Made by a program: the position numbers and the translations under genes. A DNA stretch of 34,779 nt, from the NCBI GenBank assembly GCA_947258825.1, contig CAMYJX010000015.1, forward strand, positions 24,798-59,576, read 5' to 3'. This DNA is from an uncultured Pseudomonadales bacterium (lineage in GTDB: Bacteria; Pseudomonadota; Gammaproteobacteria; Pseudomonadales; Azotimanducaceae). Shown here in pieces: positions 17,168-25,076 of the stretch (its first letter is position 1; every line of letters begins with the position of its first letter). The notes under the pieces are model-generated. The model was not told the origin of the DNA. It saw only the letters and a list, made by a program, of their open reading frames with translations, and did not search any database.

Positions 17168-18045
17168 GCGAAAACGATGCGACCCGCTCTTTGGGATCGG
17201 ACATCGTACTCAGCCTGTCTTGTCCGGATCGCACCGGGATAGTCGCCGCGGTCACGCACTTCATCGCCTCGCGAGATGGCTTGATCATCGAGGCCGCGCA
17301 CTTCGTTGACGACTATTCCCAGCGCTCGTTCATGCGGACCCGATTCCGCAGCGGCCTGAACCAGACTCTGGCAGGCTTGCGGTCGGCTTTCGCAGATGTT
17401 GCCGAGCCCCTCGATATGGGTTGGGAGATGGTTCCCGCGGATGCCCGCTGTCGCGTGCTGGTTGCCGTCAGCAAGCAGGGACACTGTCTCAACAGCCTGC
17501 TGCATCGCTGGAGCATCGACGCTTTACCGATAGAGATCGCGGGTGTGGTATCTAACCACCGCACCCATGAGCGTATGGTGGGCTGGTACGGGGTGCCGTT
17601 TTTCCACCTACCCCTGGAAAATGACAACAAGGCCGTTCAGGAGCGCCAGCTCCTCAAGATCTTCGATGAAACAGATTCAGACCTGCTGGTGCTCGCTCGC
17701 TACATGCAGATTCTCTCCGCCGAGGCGTGCAATCGTCTCGCCGGTCGCTGCATCAACATTCATCACTCGTTTCTTCCGGGATTCAAGGGGGCGCGACCCT
17801 ACCACCAGGCCTATACCCGGGGGGTCAAGATCATTGGCGCCACGGCCCACTACGTGACTTCGGACCTGGACGAAGGCCCCATCATCGAGCAGGGTGTGGA
17901 AAGAGTAGATCACACGATGAGCCCCAAGGATCTCATCGAGATCGGTCACGACCTCGAGAGCGTCGTGCTCAACCGCGCGGTGCGCTGGCACGCAGAGCAC
18001 CGTGTGTTTGAGAGTCTGGGCCGTACCGTGGTGCTACGCTCCTGA
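17164..18045 (+). CDS. purU: Formyltetrahydrofolate deformylase
   Basis: Hydrolyses 10-formyl-THF to THF and formate, balancing one-carbon pools and supplying formate. The 293-aa protein has an N-terminal ACT domain (SCPDRTGIVAAVTHFIA, about residues 20-100) and a formyltransferase domain with VLVAVSKQGHCLNSLL, VSNH, the catalytic INIHHSFLPGFKGARPYHQA (Asn/His) and HYVTSDLDEGPII with the catalytic Asp. It is slightly longer than E. coli PurU (280 aa). GTG 17164 overlaps the folE2 stop by 4 bp, so the pair is translationally coupled. Confidence 0.95.
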   Translation: MSENDATRSLGSDIVLSLSCPDRTGIVAAVTHFIASRDGLIIEAAHFVDDYSQRSFMRTRFRSGLNQTLAGLRSAFADVAEPLDMGWEMVPADARCRVLVAVSKQGHCLNSLLHRWSIDALPIEIAGVVSNHRTHERMVGWYGVPFFHLPLENDNKAVQERQLLKIFDETDSDLLVLARYMQILSAEACNRLAGRCINIHHSFLPGFKGARPYHQAYTRGVKIIGATAHYVTSDLDEGPIIEQGVERVDHTMSPKDLIEIGHDLESVVLNRAVRWHAEHRVFESLGRTVVLRS

Positions 18046-18061
18046 ATTGAGCGGGTCTGCA

Positions 18062-18094
18062 CGGGTCGTGGCCTGAGTTGGCCGTAGTCACCCG
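18062..18094. terminator. Imperfect hairpin between purU and the epimerase gene
   Basis: CGGGT(C)GTGGCC at 18062-18073 can pair in part with GGCC...CACCCG ending at 18094, leaving a bulge. It lies between convergent genes and could serve both directions, but it has no T-run and overlaps the last codons of the minus-strand gene. Weak call. Confidence 0.25.
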
Positions 18095-18996
18095 CGTACT
18101 TGAATCTCGATGGTCGCCCGGAGAGTTTCGCCGGGTTGGATGGCGCGCCATCCATTAGACAGAGCATCCTGCCAGTTTGCAGCATCTGGAAGGTTGCTGA
18201 CGGGCTCGATGCAGAAGTAGTTCTCACCCGGTGGGGTGTAGATCACCAGAAAATCCAGCGGCGGCTGAGCGGTGATGCTGAGGCTGACGCCCCGAGCTGG
18301 CCAGTAGATCTCTGCCGTGCCGTTCCAGCCGTAGAAGCCGTGGTCCACATCGAGATCCGCGATGGTGGCCGACGAAAAACCCCGGTGCGGGATCCGCCGG
18401 CCACCGGCCGGGTCTCCGGCGCCGCGGATTCTTCCTTCGGTTCGCACGGTCAGCCTGGCGTCGCCTCGATAAATGTAAGGATGCCAGCCCAGGCCAGCGG
18501 GCATGTCGCTGGCCGACAGATTGGTCAGTGCCATGGACAGGCGCAATGCCGATTCGGTGAGCTCGAAGGCCAGATCCGCCCGGTAGTGCCAGGGCCAGCC
18601 ATCCCCGGTATCTTCCGCCGAGCAGTCAGAGGGGTGATCCAGGGTGAGCTCGCAGCGGCGCGGCGATGCTGACACCAGGTGCCAGGCTCGCCGCCAGCCC
18701 TGGCCGTGGATGGCGAAGGGCTCACCGGGCACGTTGGGCGCCAGCGTGATGTTGCTGTTCTGCCACTCGAATTCGTTGCCGATTATTCGGCTGGCGAAGG
18801 GCAGCATGGGAAAACCTGCCAGTGCCAGCGGTTCGCCCCCTTGCCTGGCCGTTGCCGAACAGAGGCGAAACAGCGGCTGCTCATCGAGGCTGAAGCTGGC
18901 GACGCTGCCACCCGCTTCCGGCACGAGTTCCAGCTGGAGCCGATTGCAGCGCAGCGCGATGATTTCGGGCGCGGGGGTGGACAATATGATAGCCAA
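18088..18996 (-). CDS. Aldose 1-epimerase family protein (GalM-like mutarotase)
   Basis: Likely interconverts anomers of a hexose or hexose-phosphate. The 302-aa protein keeps the mutarotase landmarks: GGSVASFSLD, FPMLPFASRI, FAIHGQGWRRAW (His), the catalytic His in AGLGWHPYIYRG, and the catalytic Glu near the end in YFCIEPVSNLPDA. No sugar operon surrounds it, so the substrate is unknown; it resembles the stand-alone aldose-epimerase paralogues rather than gal-operon galM. The ATG at 18996 follows the 3' end of the tRNA-Leu gene on the same strand by about 66 bp, so it could be read from the tRNA promoter or from its own unseen promoter. Confidence 0.88.
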   Translation of the reverse strand: MAIILSTPAPEIIALRCNRLQLELVPEAGGSVASFSLDEQPLFRLCSATARQGGEPLALAGFPMLPFASRIIGNEFEWQNSNITLAPNVPGEPFAIHGQGWRRAWHLVSASPRRCELTLDHPSDCSAEDTGDGWPWHYRADLAFELTESALRLSMALTNLSASDMPAGLGWHPYIYRGDARLTVRTEGRIRGAGDPAGGRRIPHRGFSSATIADLDVDHGFYGWNGTAEIYWPARGVSLSITAQPPLDFLVIYTPPGENYFCIEPVSNLPDAANWQDALSNGWRAIQPGETLRATIEIQVRG

Positions 18997-19062
18997 TACG
19001 CGTCTGTGTTAGCCTGCGTCGACGTGTTTCCGCCGGATATCGGCTGGATGCTGCGGGAAAGT

Positions 19063-19149
19063 TGGTGCCGAGGAGAGGACTTGAACCTCCACGGGGTTGC
19101 CCCCACTAGCACCTGAAGCTAGCGTGTCTACCAATTTCACCACCTCGGC
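19063..19149 (-). tRNA. tRNA-Leu (anticodon CAG)
   Basis: The complement folds as a class II tRNA: acceptor GCCGAGG/CCTCGGC, discriminator A and encoded CCA at the 3' end (19063-19065); D arm with GAAATTGGTAGA; anticodon stem CTAGC/GCTAG around loop TTCAGGT with anticodon CAG; long variable arm GGGGGCAACCCC; T arm with loop TTCAAGT and a GU pair at the base. It is 87 nt long. The tRNA reads CUG, the main leucine codon in this GC-rich genome. It is transcribed away from rnr. Confidence 0.97.
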
Positions 19150-19165
19150 ACGAAGCGGGGCGCGA

Positions 19166-19195
19166 AATGTACTGAACCGCCCTGGGTTTTGTCAA
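19166..19195 (-). promoter_or_regulatory. Strong tRNA-Leu promoter
   Basis: On the minus strand a perfect -35 TTGACA (19195 to 19190) is followed by an 18-bp spacer and TACATT (19171 to 19166). A GC-rich discriminator, CGCGCCCCGC, then leads into the tRNA. Such GC-rich discriminators are typical of stringently controlled stable-RNA promoters. The -35 box lies 5 bp from the rnr start codon, so tRNA initiation complexes would overlap the rnr translation start region. Confidence 0.7.
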
Positions 19196-19199
19196 ATGG

Positions 19200-21398
19200 G
19201 TGTTGTCAAACTTGGCTCGACGTAAAATTTCCGATCAGAAAAACACCTCCCCTGCCGGGCAGGCTTCCCGGCTCGGCGCCTCGGGATTGCTGGAGCTGCT
19301 GGCGCGCGAGCCGGCGCCCGTCGGCTGGCGGGAGCTGGTGGCTATCACGGAAAGCGTCAGCCCCGGCAGTCGTAAGTCCCTGCGCATGCTGGTGCGCGGC
19401 ATGCTGCGCAGCGGCGAGCTCGTGGAGGATCATCAGGGCCATTACCACCCGTCCAGCGTCGACGGCACGGAAGGCGTGCTCGCGGGTACGCGTCGCGGGC
19501 TGACCTTCGCTGGCGTTCCCGTGGAAAGAACCCGGGCATTTCGGCTGCGGCCCGGGGACCGGGTGGAAGCCGCCGTTCATGAGGACTCTGCCAGGGTGCT
19601 GCGGGTCATCGAATACTCATCTCAACCGGTAGTTGGAGAGCTCAAGTATTTCGGTCGGTATCCGCATGTGGAGTCGCTTTCCCCCGAGTACCGGGGCCGG
19701 ATAAGCCTGACTGAGACTCCTGCCGAGGGCGAGGACGGCAATACCGTTGCGGTGCGGATTACCGGCGAAGACCGTCGGGGCCTGGTGGGGGTCGTCACCC
19801 ATGTGGTTTCCAGCCGGGCAGGGGCCGCGCATGCCGCCGAGACGCTGCTGGCCAGCCACGGGGTGCCCGTGGAGTGGCCCGAAGGTGTCGAAAGCGCAGC
19901 CGGCCGCCTGCCCAGGCAGGTTCAGCCGGGCCGCTATCGTGATCGAATTTCTTTGATCCATCTGCCGCTGGTTACCATCGATGGCGAGACCGCCCGGGAC
20001 TTCGACGACGCCGTCTACGCCGAGCGCCAGGGAAGTGGCTGGCGTCTGGTCGTGGCCATTGCCGACGTGGCTCACTACGTTAAACCCGGCAGCATGCTGG
20101 ATCTCTGCGCGTGGGAGCGAGGCACCTCGGTGTATCTTCCGGACCGGGTCGTTCCCATGCTGCCGGAGGCGCTCTCCAATGGCCTGTGCTCTCTGCGCCC
20201 CGAGGAACCCAGGCTGGCGATGGTCTGCGATATGCAGGTCAGCGACGGCGGCCTGGTTTCGAGGTTCGATTTTTATGAAGCCGTCATCCGCTCCTGGCAA
20301 CGGCTGACCTACACCCGGGTGCAGGAGTTTCTCGAATCCGGCGCGCTGGACGTGGAAGCCCCGGTTCAGGATTCACTGCGCCAGCTGCAGGCGGTGTTCC
20401 ACCGCTTCCGCGACGCTCGTGAGGGTCGCGGCGCCCTAGATTTCGATACCCACGAGGCGGTGCTGGAGCTGAAAGACGGGCAGGTTCGAGCCATCCATCC
20501 GGTCACTCGGCTGGATGCGCATCGACTCATCGAAGAGGCCATGATCGCCGCCAACGTCTGCGCGGCAGAGTTTCTGGAGAACGCCGACCGCTCGGGTATG
20601 TATCGGGTGCATGAGCCACCGGACAGCGCCAAAACCGAGCAGCTGCGTCAGGCGCTGGCGTTCGCGGGCGTCCGATTGGCCAGGGGCGAGATGGTTCCGA
20701 AAGTGCTGCAGACGGCGCTCGCCCAGCTGGGACAGCGACCGGACCGATGGATTTTCGAGATGCTGACCCTGCGATCCATGAACCAGGCGGTATACAGCCC
20801 GGAGAACAAGGGCCACTTCGGGTTGGCGCTGAACCATTACATGCATTTCACTTCGCCCATCCGGCGCTACGCGGACCTGGTGGTTCATCGGGCCATCAAG
20901 GAGGTGCTGCATGGGGGTGCCGCCAGGCAGGCGTTCGACTGGCTGGTCACTACTGGCGAGCACATCTCCATGGCGGAGCGTCGGGCAGAGGCGGTCTCCT
21001 GGGGGGTGGACGGCTGGTTGAAGTGTGAATACATCGCGCGTCACGTGGGCGAGGTGCTGCAGGGCGTGGTGATGGGCGTGACCGATTTCGGCCTGTTTGT
21101 GGAGCTCTCCGGATTCTATGTGCAGGGCCTGCTGCACATTTCCGAGCTGGGCGAGGATTATTTCCGCTTCGTGCCCGAGAGCCTGACGCTGGTTGGCGAC
21201 CGTTCGGGGCGGCGTTTCGGCATCGGCGACGAGCTGCAGGTGCAGCTGGTGGAGGTCCAACCGGCGGTAGGCAAGGTCGATCTCGCGCTGGTTAGTAAGG
21301 CTGGTGCAGGTGGAGGAAGGCGCGGCAAAGGTAAAGCTAAGCGCCCAGGCAGGGGCGCCGGCTCGCGGGCAAAAGGTAAACCCGGCCGCCGCTCATGA
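19200..21398 (+). CDS. rnr: Ribonuclease R
   Basis: Processive 3'-to-5' exoribonuclease that degrades structured RNA and takes part in rRNA quality control and trans-translation. The 732-aa protein has an N-terminal winged-helix region, cold-shock domains at about 70-230, and the RNB catalytic domain with LVTIDGETARDFDDAVYAE (metal-binding Asp) and MYRVHEPPDS. HFTSPIRRYADLVVHR and an S1 domain at about 620-705 (GEVLQGVVMGVTDFGLFVELSG) follow, then a basic tail rich in Lys, Arg and Gly. It is shorter than E. coli RNase R (813 aa). Start GTG 19200 (or TTG 19203) lacks a good ribosome-binding site. The stop overlaps the rlmB ATG (ATGA). Confidence 0.96.
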   Translation: MLSNLARRKISDQKNTSPAGQASRLGASGLLELLAREPAPVGWRELVAITESVSPGSRKSLRMLVRGMLRSGELVEDHQGHYHPSSVDGTEGVLAGTRRGLTFAGVPVERTRAFRLRPGDRVEAAVHEDSARVLRVIEYSSQPVVGELKYFGRYPHVESLSPEYRGRISLTETPAEGEDGNTVAVRITGEDRRGLVGVVTHVVSSRAGAAHAAETLLASHGVPVEWPEGVESAAGRLPRQVQPGRYRDRISLIHLPLVTIDGETARDFDDAVYAERQGSGWRLVVAIADVAHYVKPGSMLDLCAWERGTSVYLPDRVVPMLPEALSNGLCSLRPEEPRLAMVCDMQVSDGGLVSRFDFYEAVIRSWQRLTYTRVQEFLESGALDVEAPVQDSLRQLQAVFHRFRDAREGRGALDFDTHEAVLELKDGQVRAIHPVTRLDAHRLIEEAMIAANVCAAEFLENADRSGMYRVHEPPDSAKTEQLRQALAFAGVRLARGEMVPKVLQTALAQLGQRPDRWIFEMLTLRSMNQAVYSPENKGHFGLALNHYMHFTSPIRRYADLVVHRAIKEVLHGGAARQAFDWLVTTGEHISMAERRAEAVSWGVDGWLKCEYIARHVGEVLQGVVMGVTDFGLFVELSGFYVQGLLHISELGEDYFRFVPESLTLVGDRSGRRFGIGDELQVQLVEVQPAVGKVDLALVSKAGAGGGRRGKGKAKRPGRGAGSRAKGKPGRRS

Positions 21399-22126
21399 GC
21401 TACGTCTTCGGGCTGCACGCCGTGACGGCGCTTCTTGAGCGATCACCGGAGCGGCTTCGTGCGCTCTACGTTCAGCGGGGACGGCGCGATCAGCGCATGG
21501 GCGCGCTGGTGGAAGCGGCCCGTGCCCGGGGTATTCGGGTAGAAGCGGCGGATAAACGCTGGCTCGACCGTCGGGCCGAAGGAAGCCACCAGGGGGTGCT
21601 GGCAGACTGTCACGATCTGGCGCTGTCCGACGAAAAGGACCTGGAGGCACGTTGGCCGACCATGACGCGTCCGGTGCTGTTTCTTGTCCTCGATGGCGTA
21701 TCAGATCCCCGGAACCTGGGCGCTTGTCTGCGCAGTGCCAACGCGGCCGGTGTGGACGCCGTGCTGCTGCCCCGTCGGCGCAGCGCGCCCCTAAACGCGG
21801 CCGCGCTCAAAACCGCTGCGGGCGGGGCCGAGGATCTGCTGCTGGTGGAGGTGGCGAACCTTGCCCGCCGGCTGGAGTGGCTCAAGGACCAGGGTATCTG
21901 GGTGGTGGGCAGCGCGGCCGACGCGGTGGACAGCTGGACGCAAGCGGATGTTGCCGGCAACTGCGCCATCGTGCTGGGTGGAGAAGGGGAGGGCATGCGC
22001 GCCCTGACCCGCAAAACCTGCGACCAGCTGGTCAGGTTGCCCATGCGAGGCTCTGTGCAGAGCCTCAACGTCTCGGTTGCCGCCGGTATTCTGCTGTTTG
22101 AGGCGGTCCGCCAGCGCGGGCTCTGA
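21395..22126 (+). CDS. rlmB: 23S rRNA (guanosine-2251-2'-O)-methyltransferase RlmB
   Basis: SPOUT methyltransferase that modifies Gm2251 in the P-loop of 23S rRNA. The 243-aa length equals E. coli RlmB. The N-terminal substrate-binding domain (YVFGLHAVTALLERSPERLRAL) is followed by SPOUT motifs 1-3: LDGVSDPRNLGACLRSANAAG, IVLGGEGEGM and LPMRGSVQSLNVSVAAGILLFE, the knotted SAM-binding core. ATG 21395 overlaps the rnr stop, and rnr-rlmB is a conserved operon pair. Confidence 0.97.
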   Translation: MSYVFGLHAVTALLERSPERLRALYVQRGRRDQRMGALVEAARARGIRVEAADKRWLDRRAEGSHQGVLADCHDLALSDEKDLEARWPTMTRPVLFLVLDGVSDPRNLGACLRSANAAGVDAVLLPRRRSAPLNAAALKTAAGGAEDLLLVEVANLARRLEWLKDQGIWVVGSAADAVDSWTQADVAGNCAIVLGGEGEGMRALTRKTCDQLVRLPMRGSVQSLNVSVAAGILLFEAVRQRGL

Positions 22127-22150
22127 GGCGGTTCCCGGCTAATAATCGGC

Positions 22151-22179
22151 TTGCATGGCGCGTGGTTCGTCCCTAAACT
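22151..22179 (+). promoter_or_regulatory. Possible rpsF operon promoter
   Basis: TTGCAT (22151-22156), a 17-bp spacer and TAAACT (22174-22179) lie in the 176-bp rlmB-rpsF gap, giving a leader of about 115 nt before rpsF. Both boxes are imperfect, but the spacing is ideal. Confidence 0.4.
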
Positions 22180-22261
22180 GCGCCTCCCTGAAATAGCCCC
22201 CTTGCCTCACGCCCGGCGCCCTCGCTCTTCGAAATTCGCGCTTTGGCGTTTATTGAGCAGG

Positions 22262-22300
22262 ACCCGTGAGCGGAGGCGGTTACACCGGAAGGAGGAGTCG
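22262..22300 (+). promoter_or_regulatory. Candidate S6:S18-binding leader of rpsF
   Basis: Many bacterial rpsF mRNAs carry a leader structure with a key CCG that mimics the 16S rRNA site and lets the S6:S18 complex repress translation. Here GCGGAGGCGGTTACACCGG followed by AAGGAGGAG lies directly before the ATG, placing a CCG next to the ribosome-binding site as expected. The secondary structure was not computed, so this is a position and motif inference. Confidence 0.4.
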
Positions 22301-22302
22301 TC

Positions 22303-22788
22303 ATGCGACACTATGAGGTCGTTTTTCTCGTGCACCCCGATCAGAGCGATCAGGTGCCTGGCATGGTTGAGCGCTACGAAGCGCTGGTCGAGCGCGGCGG
22401 TGGTCGTGTCCACCGCAAAGAAGACTGGGGTCGTCGCCAGCTGACCTTCCCCATTGCGAAAATTCACAAAGCCCACTTTCTGCTGATGAACATCGAGGTC
22501 GACAGGGACGCCCTGAGCGAGCTCGAGAGCGCTTTCCGTTTCAACGACGCGGTTATCCGCAATCTGATCGTCAAGCGTAAGGAAGCCGTCACCGGCAATT
22601 CCCGCATCTATGAGGAAGAGCTGAAAGAGAAAGAGAAGGAAAGGGAGCGCGATCAACGTCGCGAGCAGGAGCAGCCCCGTCGCAGCCCGGAGGCGAGCGC
22701 AGCCGGTGGCGATGAAGCAGCGGCCCCCGCGAAAGACCAGGCGTCAGACGCGTCGGCCGAGGCTTCGAAACAGGAGGAGACATCATGA
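22303..22788 (+). CDS. rpsF: Ribosomal protein bS6 with long C-terminal tail
   Basis: Small-subunit protein that binds as a heterodimer with S18 to the central domain of 16S rRNA. Residues 1-100 are a normal S6 ([53 protein letters not shown]). From about residue 108 a highly charged, low-complexity tail follows: [21 protein letters not shown], then an Ala/Glu/Asp-rich end, giving 161 aa against about 131-141 in relatives. The tail does not end in the poly-Glu seen with RimK modification. A strong AAGGAGGAG precedes the ATG. The stop overlaps the rpsR ATG. Confidence 0.96.
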   Translation: MRHYEVVFLVHPDQSDQVPGMVERYEALVERGGGRVHRKEDWGRRQLTFPIAKIHKAHFLLMNIEVDRDALSELESAFRFNDAVIRNLIVKRKEAVTGNSRIYEEELKEKEKERERDQRREQEQPRRSPEASAAGGDEAAAPAKDQASDASAEASKQEETS

Positions 22789-23009
22789 GCAGACGATTCG
22801 GACGCAAAAAGTTTGCCCGCCTGGATGCGCCTGGCAGCGAGATAGACTACAAGAATCTCGAGCTCCTCAGGCAGTACGTCGGAGAGACCGGGAAGATCGT
22901 CCCCAGCCGCATTACCGGTACCACCGCGCGGCAGCAGCGCCAGCTGGCCCTGGAGGTCAAGCGCGCGCGTTATCTGGGCCTTCTGCCCTACACCGACCAG
23001 CACAAGTAA
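22785..23009 (+). CDS. rpsR: Ribosomal protein bS18
   Basis: Partner of S6 on the 30S platform. The 74-aa protein has [46 protein letters not shown] and ends [12 protein letters not shown], near identical to gammaproteobacterial S18. ATG 22785 overlaps the rpsF stop (ATGA), so synthesis of S6 and S18 is coupled. priB, found between rpsF and rpsR in enterics, is absent. Confidence 0.98.
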   Translation: MSRRFGRKKFARLDAPGSEIDYKNLELLRQYVGETGKIVPSRITGTTARQQRQLALEVKRARYLGLLPYTDQHK

Positions 23010-23024
23010 ATCCAGGAGACCGAT

Positions 23025-23471
23025 ATGAACGTTATTCTGCTGGACCGGATCGGCAACCTGGGAGATCTCGGGGAAGAGGTGACCGTACGCTCCGGGTTTG
23101 CCCGTAACTTTCTCATTCCCCAAGGTAAGGCCGTGCGAGCCTCCGCCGAGAATCGAGCCGTTTTCGAGCAGCGCCGTGCAGAGCTGGAGCGCGAGGCCGA
23201 CCAGAAGCTGGCCCAGGCCCAGGAGCGTGCCGCGGGGCTTGAAGACATGGCCATTACCCTGGTCGTCAAGGCCGGTGAGGAAGGCAAGCTCTACGGCTCC
23301 GTAGGCACCCAGGACATCGCGGACGCCGTCAGCGCTCAGGGCCAGCCGGTGGAGAAGAGTGAAGTACGGCTTCCCGAAGGCGTGATTCGTGAGCTGGGCG
23401 AGTTCGACATCGATCTGCAGCTCCATTCCAGCGTGACGGTTTCCATCCGGGTTGCGGTGGTAGGCGAGTAG
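23025..23471 (+). CDS. rplI: Ribosomal protein bL9
   Basis: Large-subunit protein bound near the L1 stalk base, important for reading-frame fidelity. The 148-aa protein has the N-terminal MNVILLDRIGNLGDLGEEVTVR with GFARNFLIPQGKA, a long connecting helix (about residues 42-75, ENRAVFEQRRAELEREADQK) and the C-terminal domain with LYGSVGTQDIADAV. CAGGAG precedes ATG 23025. The operon order is rpsF-rpsR-rplI, followed by dnaB after 147 bp holding no gene and only a short imperfect GC hairpin near 23493-23507. Confidence 0.98.
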   Translation: MNVILLDRIGNLGDLGEEVTVRSGFARNFLIPQGKAVRASAENRAVFEQRRAELEREADQKLAQAQERAAGLEDMAITLVVKAGEEGKLYGSVGTQDIADAVSAQGQPVEKSEVRLPEGVIRELGEFDIDLQLHSSVTVSIRVAVVGE

Positions 23472-23618
23472 GAAGCGTAAAGTCGGTTGATCCGGTTCCG
23501 AACTGGAGGGGGCGGCGATCGCTGGCATTGGGCTGGCTCGTTAGTAGGCACTTTGTGCTTGCAATACCCGGCCCGAGATTCCAGTCTGTTGCCGTCTGCT
23601 CCGCTTGCTTGAACGGTC

Positions 23619-25070
23619 ATGTCCGACACCCTAACTGATGTTGCCGACAGCGATGATCCGCCTCCGGAGGCGTCGTTCGTCTCTGCCCCACCTGCGGTTA
23701 CTCCAGCACGTGCCTCGTTGAAACTGCCGCCGCATTCGGTGGAAGCGGAGCAGTCCGTGCTGGGCGGGCTCATGCTCAACAACGATGCCTGGTTCGATGT
23801 GGCTGAAGTACTTTCAGCTCAGGATTTCTATCGGCCCGCGCACCAGATCATCTTCGAAGCCATGATCGACCTGTCGGCGGAAGATCAACCCCTGGACGCG
23901 GTTACGCTATCGGAGCGGCTGTTTTCCAAAGGGCTTCAGGATAAGGCCGGCGGCCTGGCTTACCTTGGCGAGCTGGCGGAAGGTACGCCGGGCGCCAGCA
24001 ACGTTGTGGCCTATGCGCACATCGTGCGTGAGCACTCCACGCTTCGGCAGCTCATTGGCGCTGCCAACCGCATTGCCGAGTCGGCATTCGCGCCCCAGGG
24101 GCGGCCGAGCGATGAGCTGCTGGATATTGCCGAGCAGGAAGTGTTCCGCATCGCTGAGGGCCGTTTGAAGGAAGGTGGCCCCCAGAAGGTGGTGCCGCTG
24201 CTTTCCGCGGCAGTGGAACGCATCGAGCGGCTCTATACCACTCGCAACCCGGTTACCGGCGTCGCTACCGGGTTCGATGACCTCGACAAGAAGACGGCTG
24301 GCCTTCAACCCTCGGATATGATCATCGTTGCCGGTCGTCCTTCCATGGGCAAGACCGCCTTTGCCATGAACGTGGTGGAACATGCGGTCATGGAAGATCA
24401 GGGCGCCGTGCTGGTATTCAGCCTCGAGATGCCCGCCGAGCAGCTGGTCATGCGGTTGCTGTCTTCGTTGGGCCGCATTGACCAAACCCGCTTGCGTACC
24501 GGCGACATGCATGAGGACGACTGGCCCCGTTTCACCTCCGCGGTGAGCCAGCTGAAGGACAAAGATCTGTTCATCGACGATACGCCTGCCATCACGCCCA
24601 ACGAGCTGCGTACCAGGGCGCGCCGGGTTGCCAGAGAGAGCGGTGGGCTTGGCCTCATCGTTGTGGACTACCTGCAGCTCATGCGGGGCACCGGCAAGCC
24701 GGAGAACCGCACCAACGAGATCTCCGAGATTTCACGCTCCCTGAAGGCGATTGCCAAGGAAATGCGCTGCCCCCTGGTCGCGCTGTCTCAGCTCAACCGA
24801 AGCCTCGAGCAGCGTCAGGACAAACGGCCGCTGATGGCGGACCTGCGGGAATCCGGGGCGATCGAGCAGGATGCTGACGTTATCCTGTTCATTTACCGGG
24901 ACGAGGTTTACAACCCGGAATCGCCGGATAAGGGCACCGCAGAGATCATCATCGGCAAGCAGCGCAACGGCCCCATCGGTTCGGTACGTCTGGCGTTCAT
25001 CGGCAACCTCACCAAGTTCGAGAATCTCGCCGACGATCGCTACGACAGCTTCTCGCCCCCTTTCGAGTAG
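23619..25070 (+). CDS. dnaB: Replicative DNA helicase DnaB
   Basis: Hexameric 5'-to-3' helicase at the replication fork. The 483-aa protein has an acidic/Pro-rich leader (residues 1-35), then LPPHSVEAEQSVLGGLMLNNDAW starting the N-terminal primase-interaction domain, a linker, and the RecA-like domain with Walker A VAGRPSMGKTAFA (about residues 237-249), FSLEMPAEQLVMRLL, Walker B GLIVVDYLQLM, LSQLNRSLEQR and DLRESGAIEQDAD. It has no intein. The ATG at 23619 lacks a clear ribosome-binding site. alr, which commonly follows dnaB in related bacteria, is replaced here by radA 6 bp downstream. Confidence 0.97.
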   Translation: MSDTLTDVADSDDPPPEASFVSAPPAVTPARASLKLPPHSVEAEQSVLGGLMLNNDAWFDVAEVLSAQDFYRPAHQIIFEAMIDLSAEDQPLDAVTLSERLFSKGLQDKAGGLAYLGELAEGTPGASNVVAYAHIVREHSTLRQLIGAANRIAESAFAPQGRPSDELLDIAEQEVFRIAEGRLKEGGPQKVVPLLSAAVERIERLYTTRNPVTGVATGFDDLDKKTAGLQPSDMIIVAGRPSMGKTAFAMNVVEHAVMEDQGAVLVFSLEMPAEQLVMRLLSSLGRIDQTRLRTGDMHEDDWPRFTSAVSQLKDKDLFIDDTPAITPNELRTRARRVARESGGLGLIVVDYLQLMRGTGKPENRTNEISEISRSLKAIAKEMRCPLVALSQLNRSLEQRQDKRPLMADLRESGAIEQDADVILFIYRDEVYNPESPDKGTAEIIIGKQRNGPIGSVRLAFIGNLTKFENLADDRYDSFSPPFE

Positions 25071-25076
25071 CTGCCC

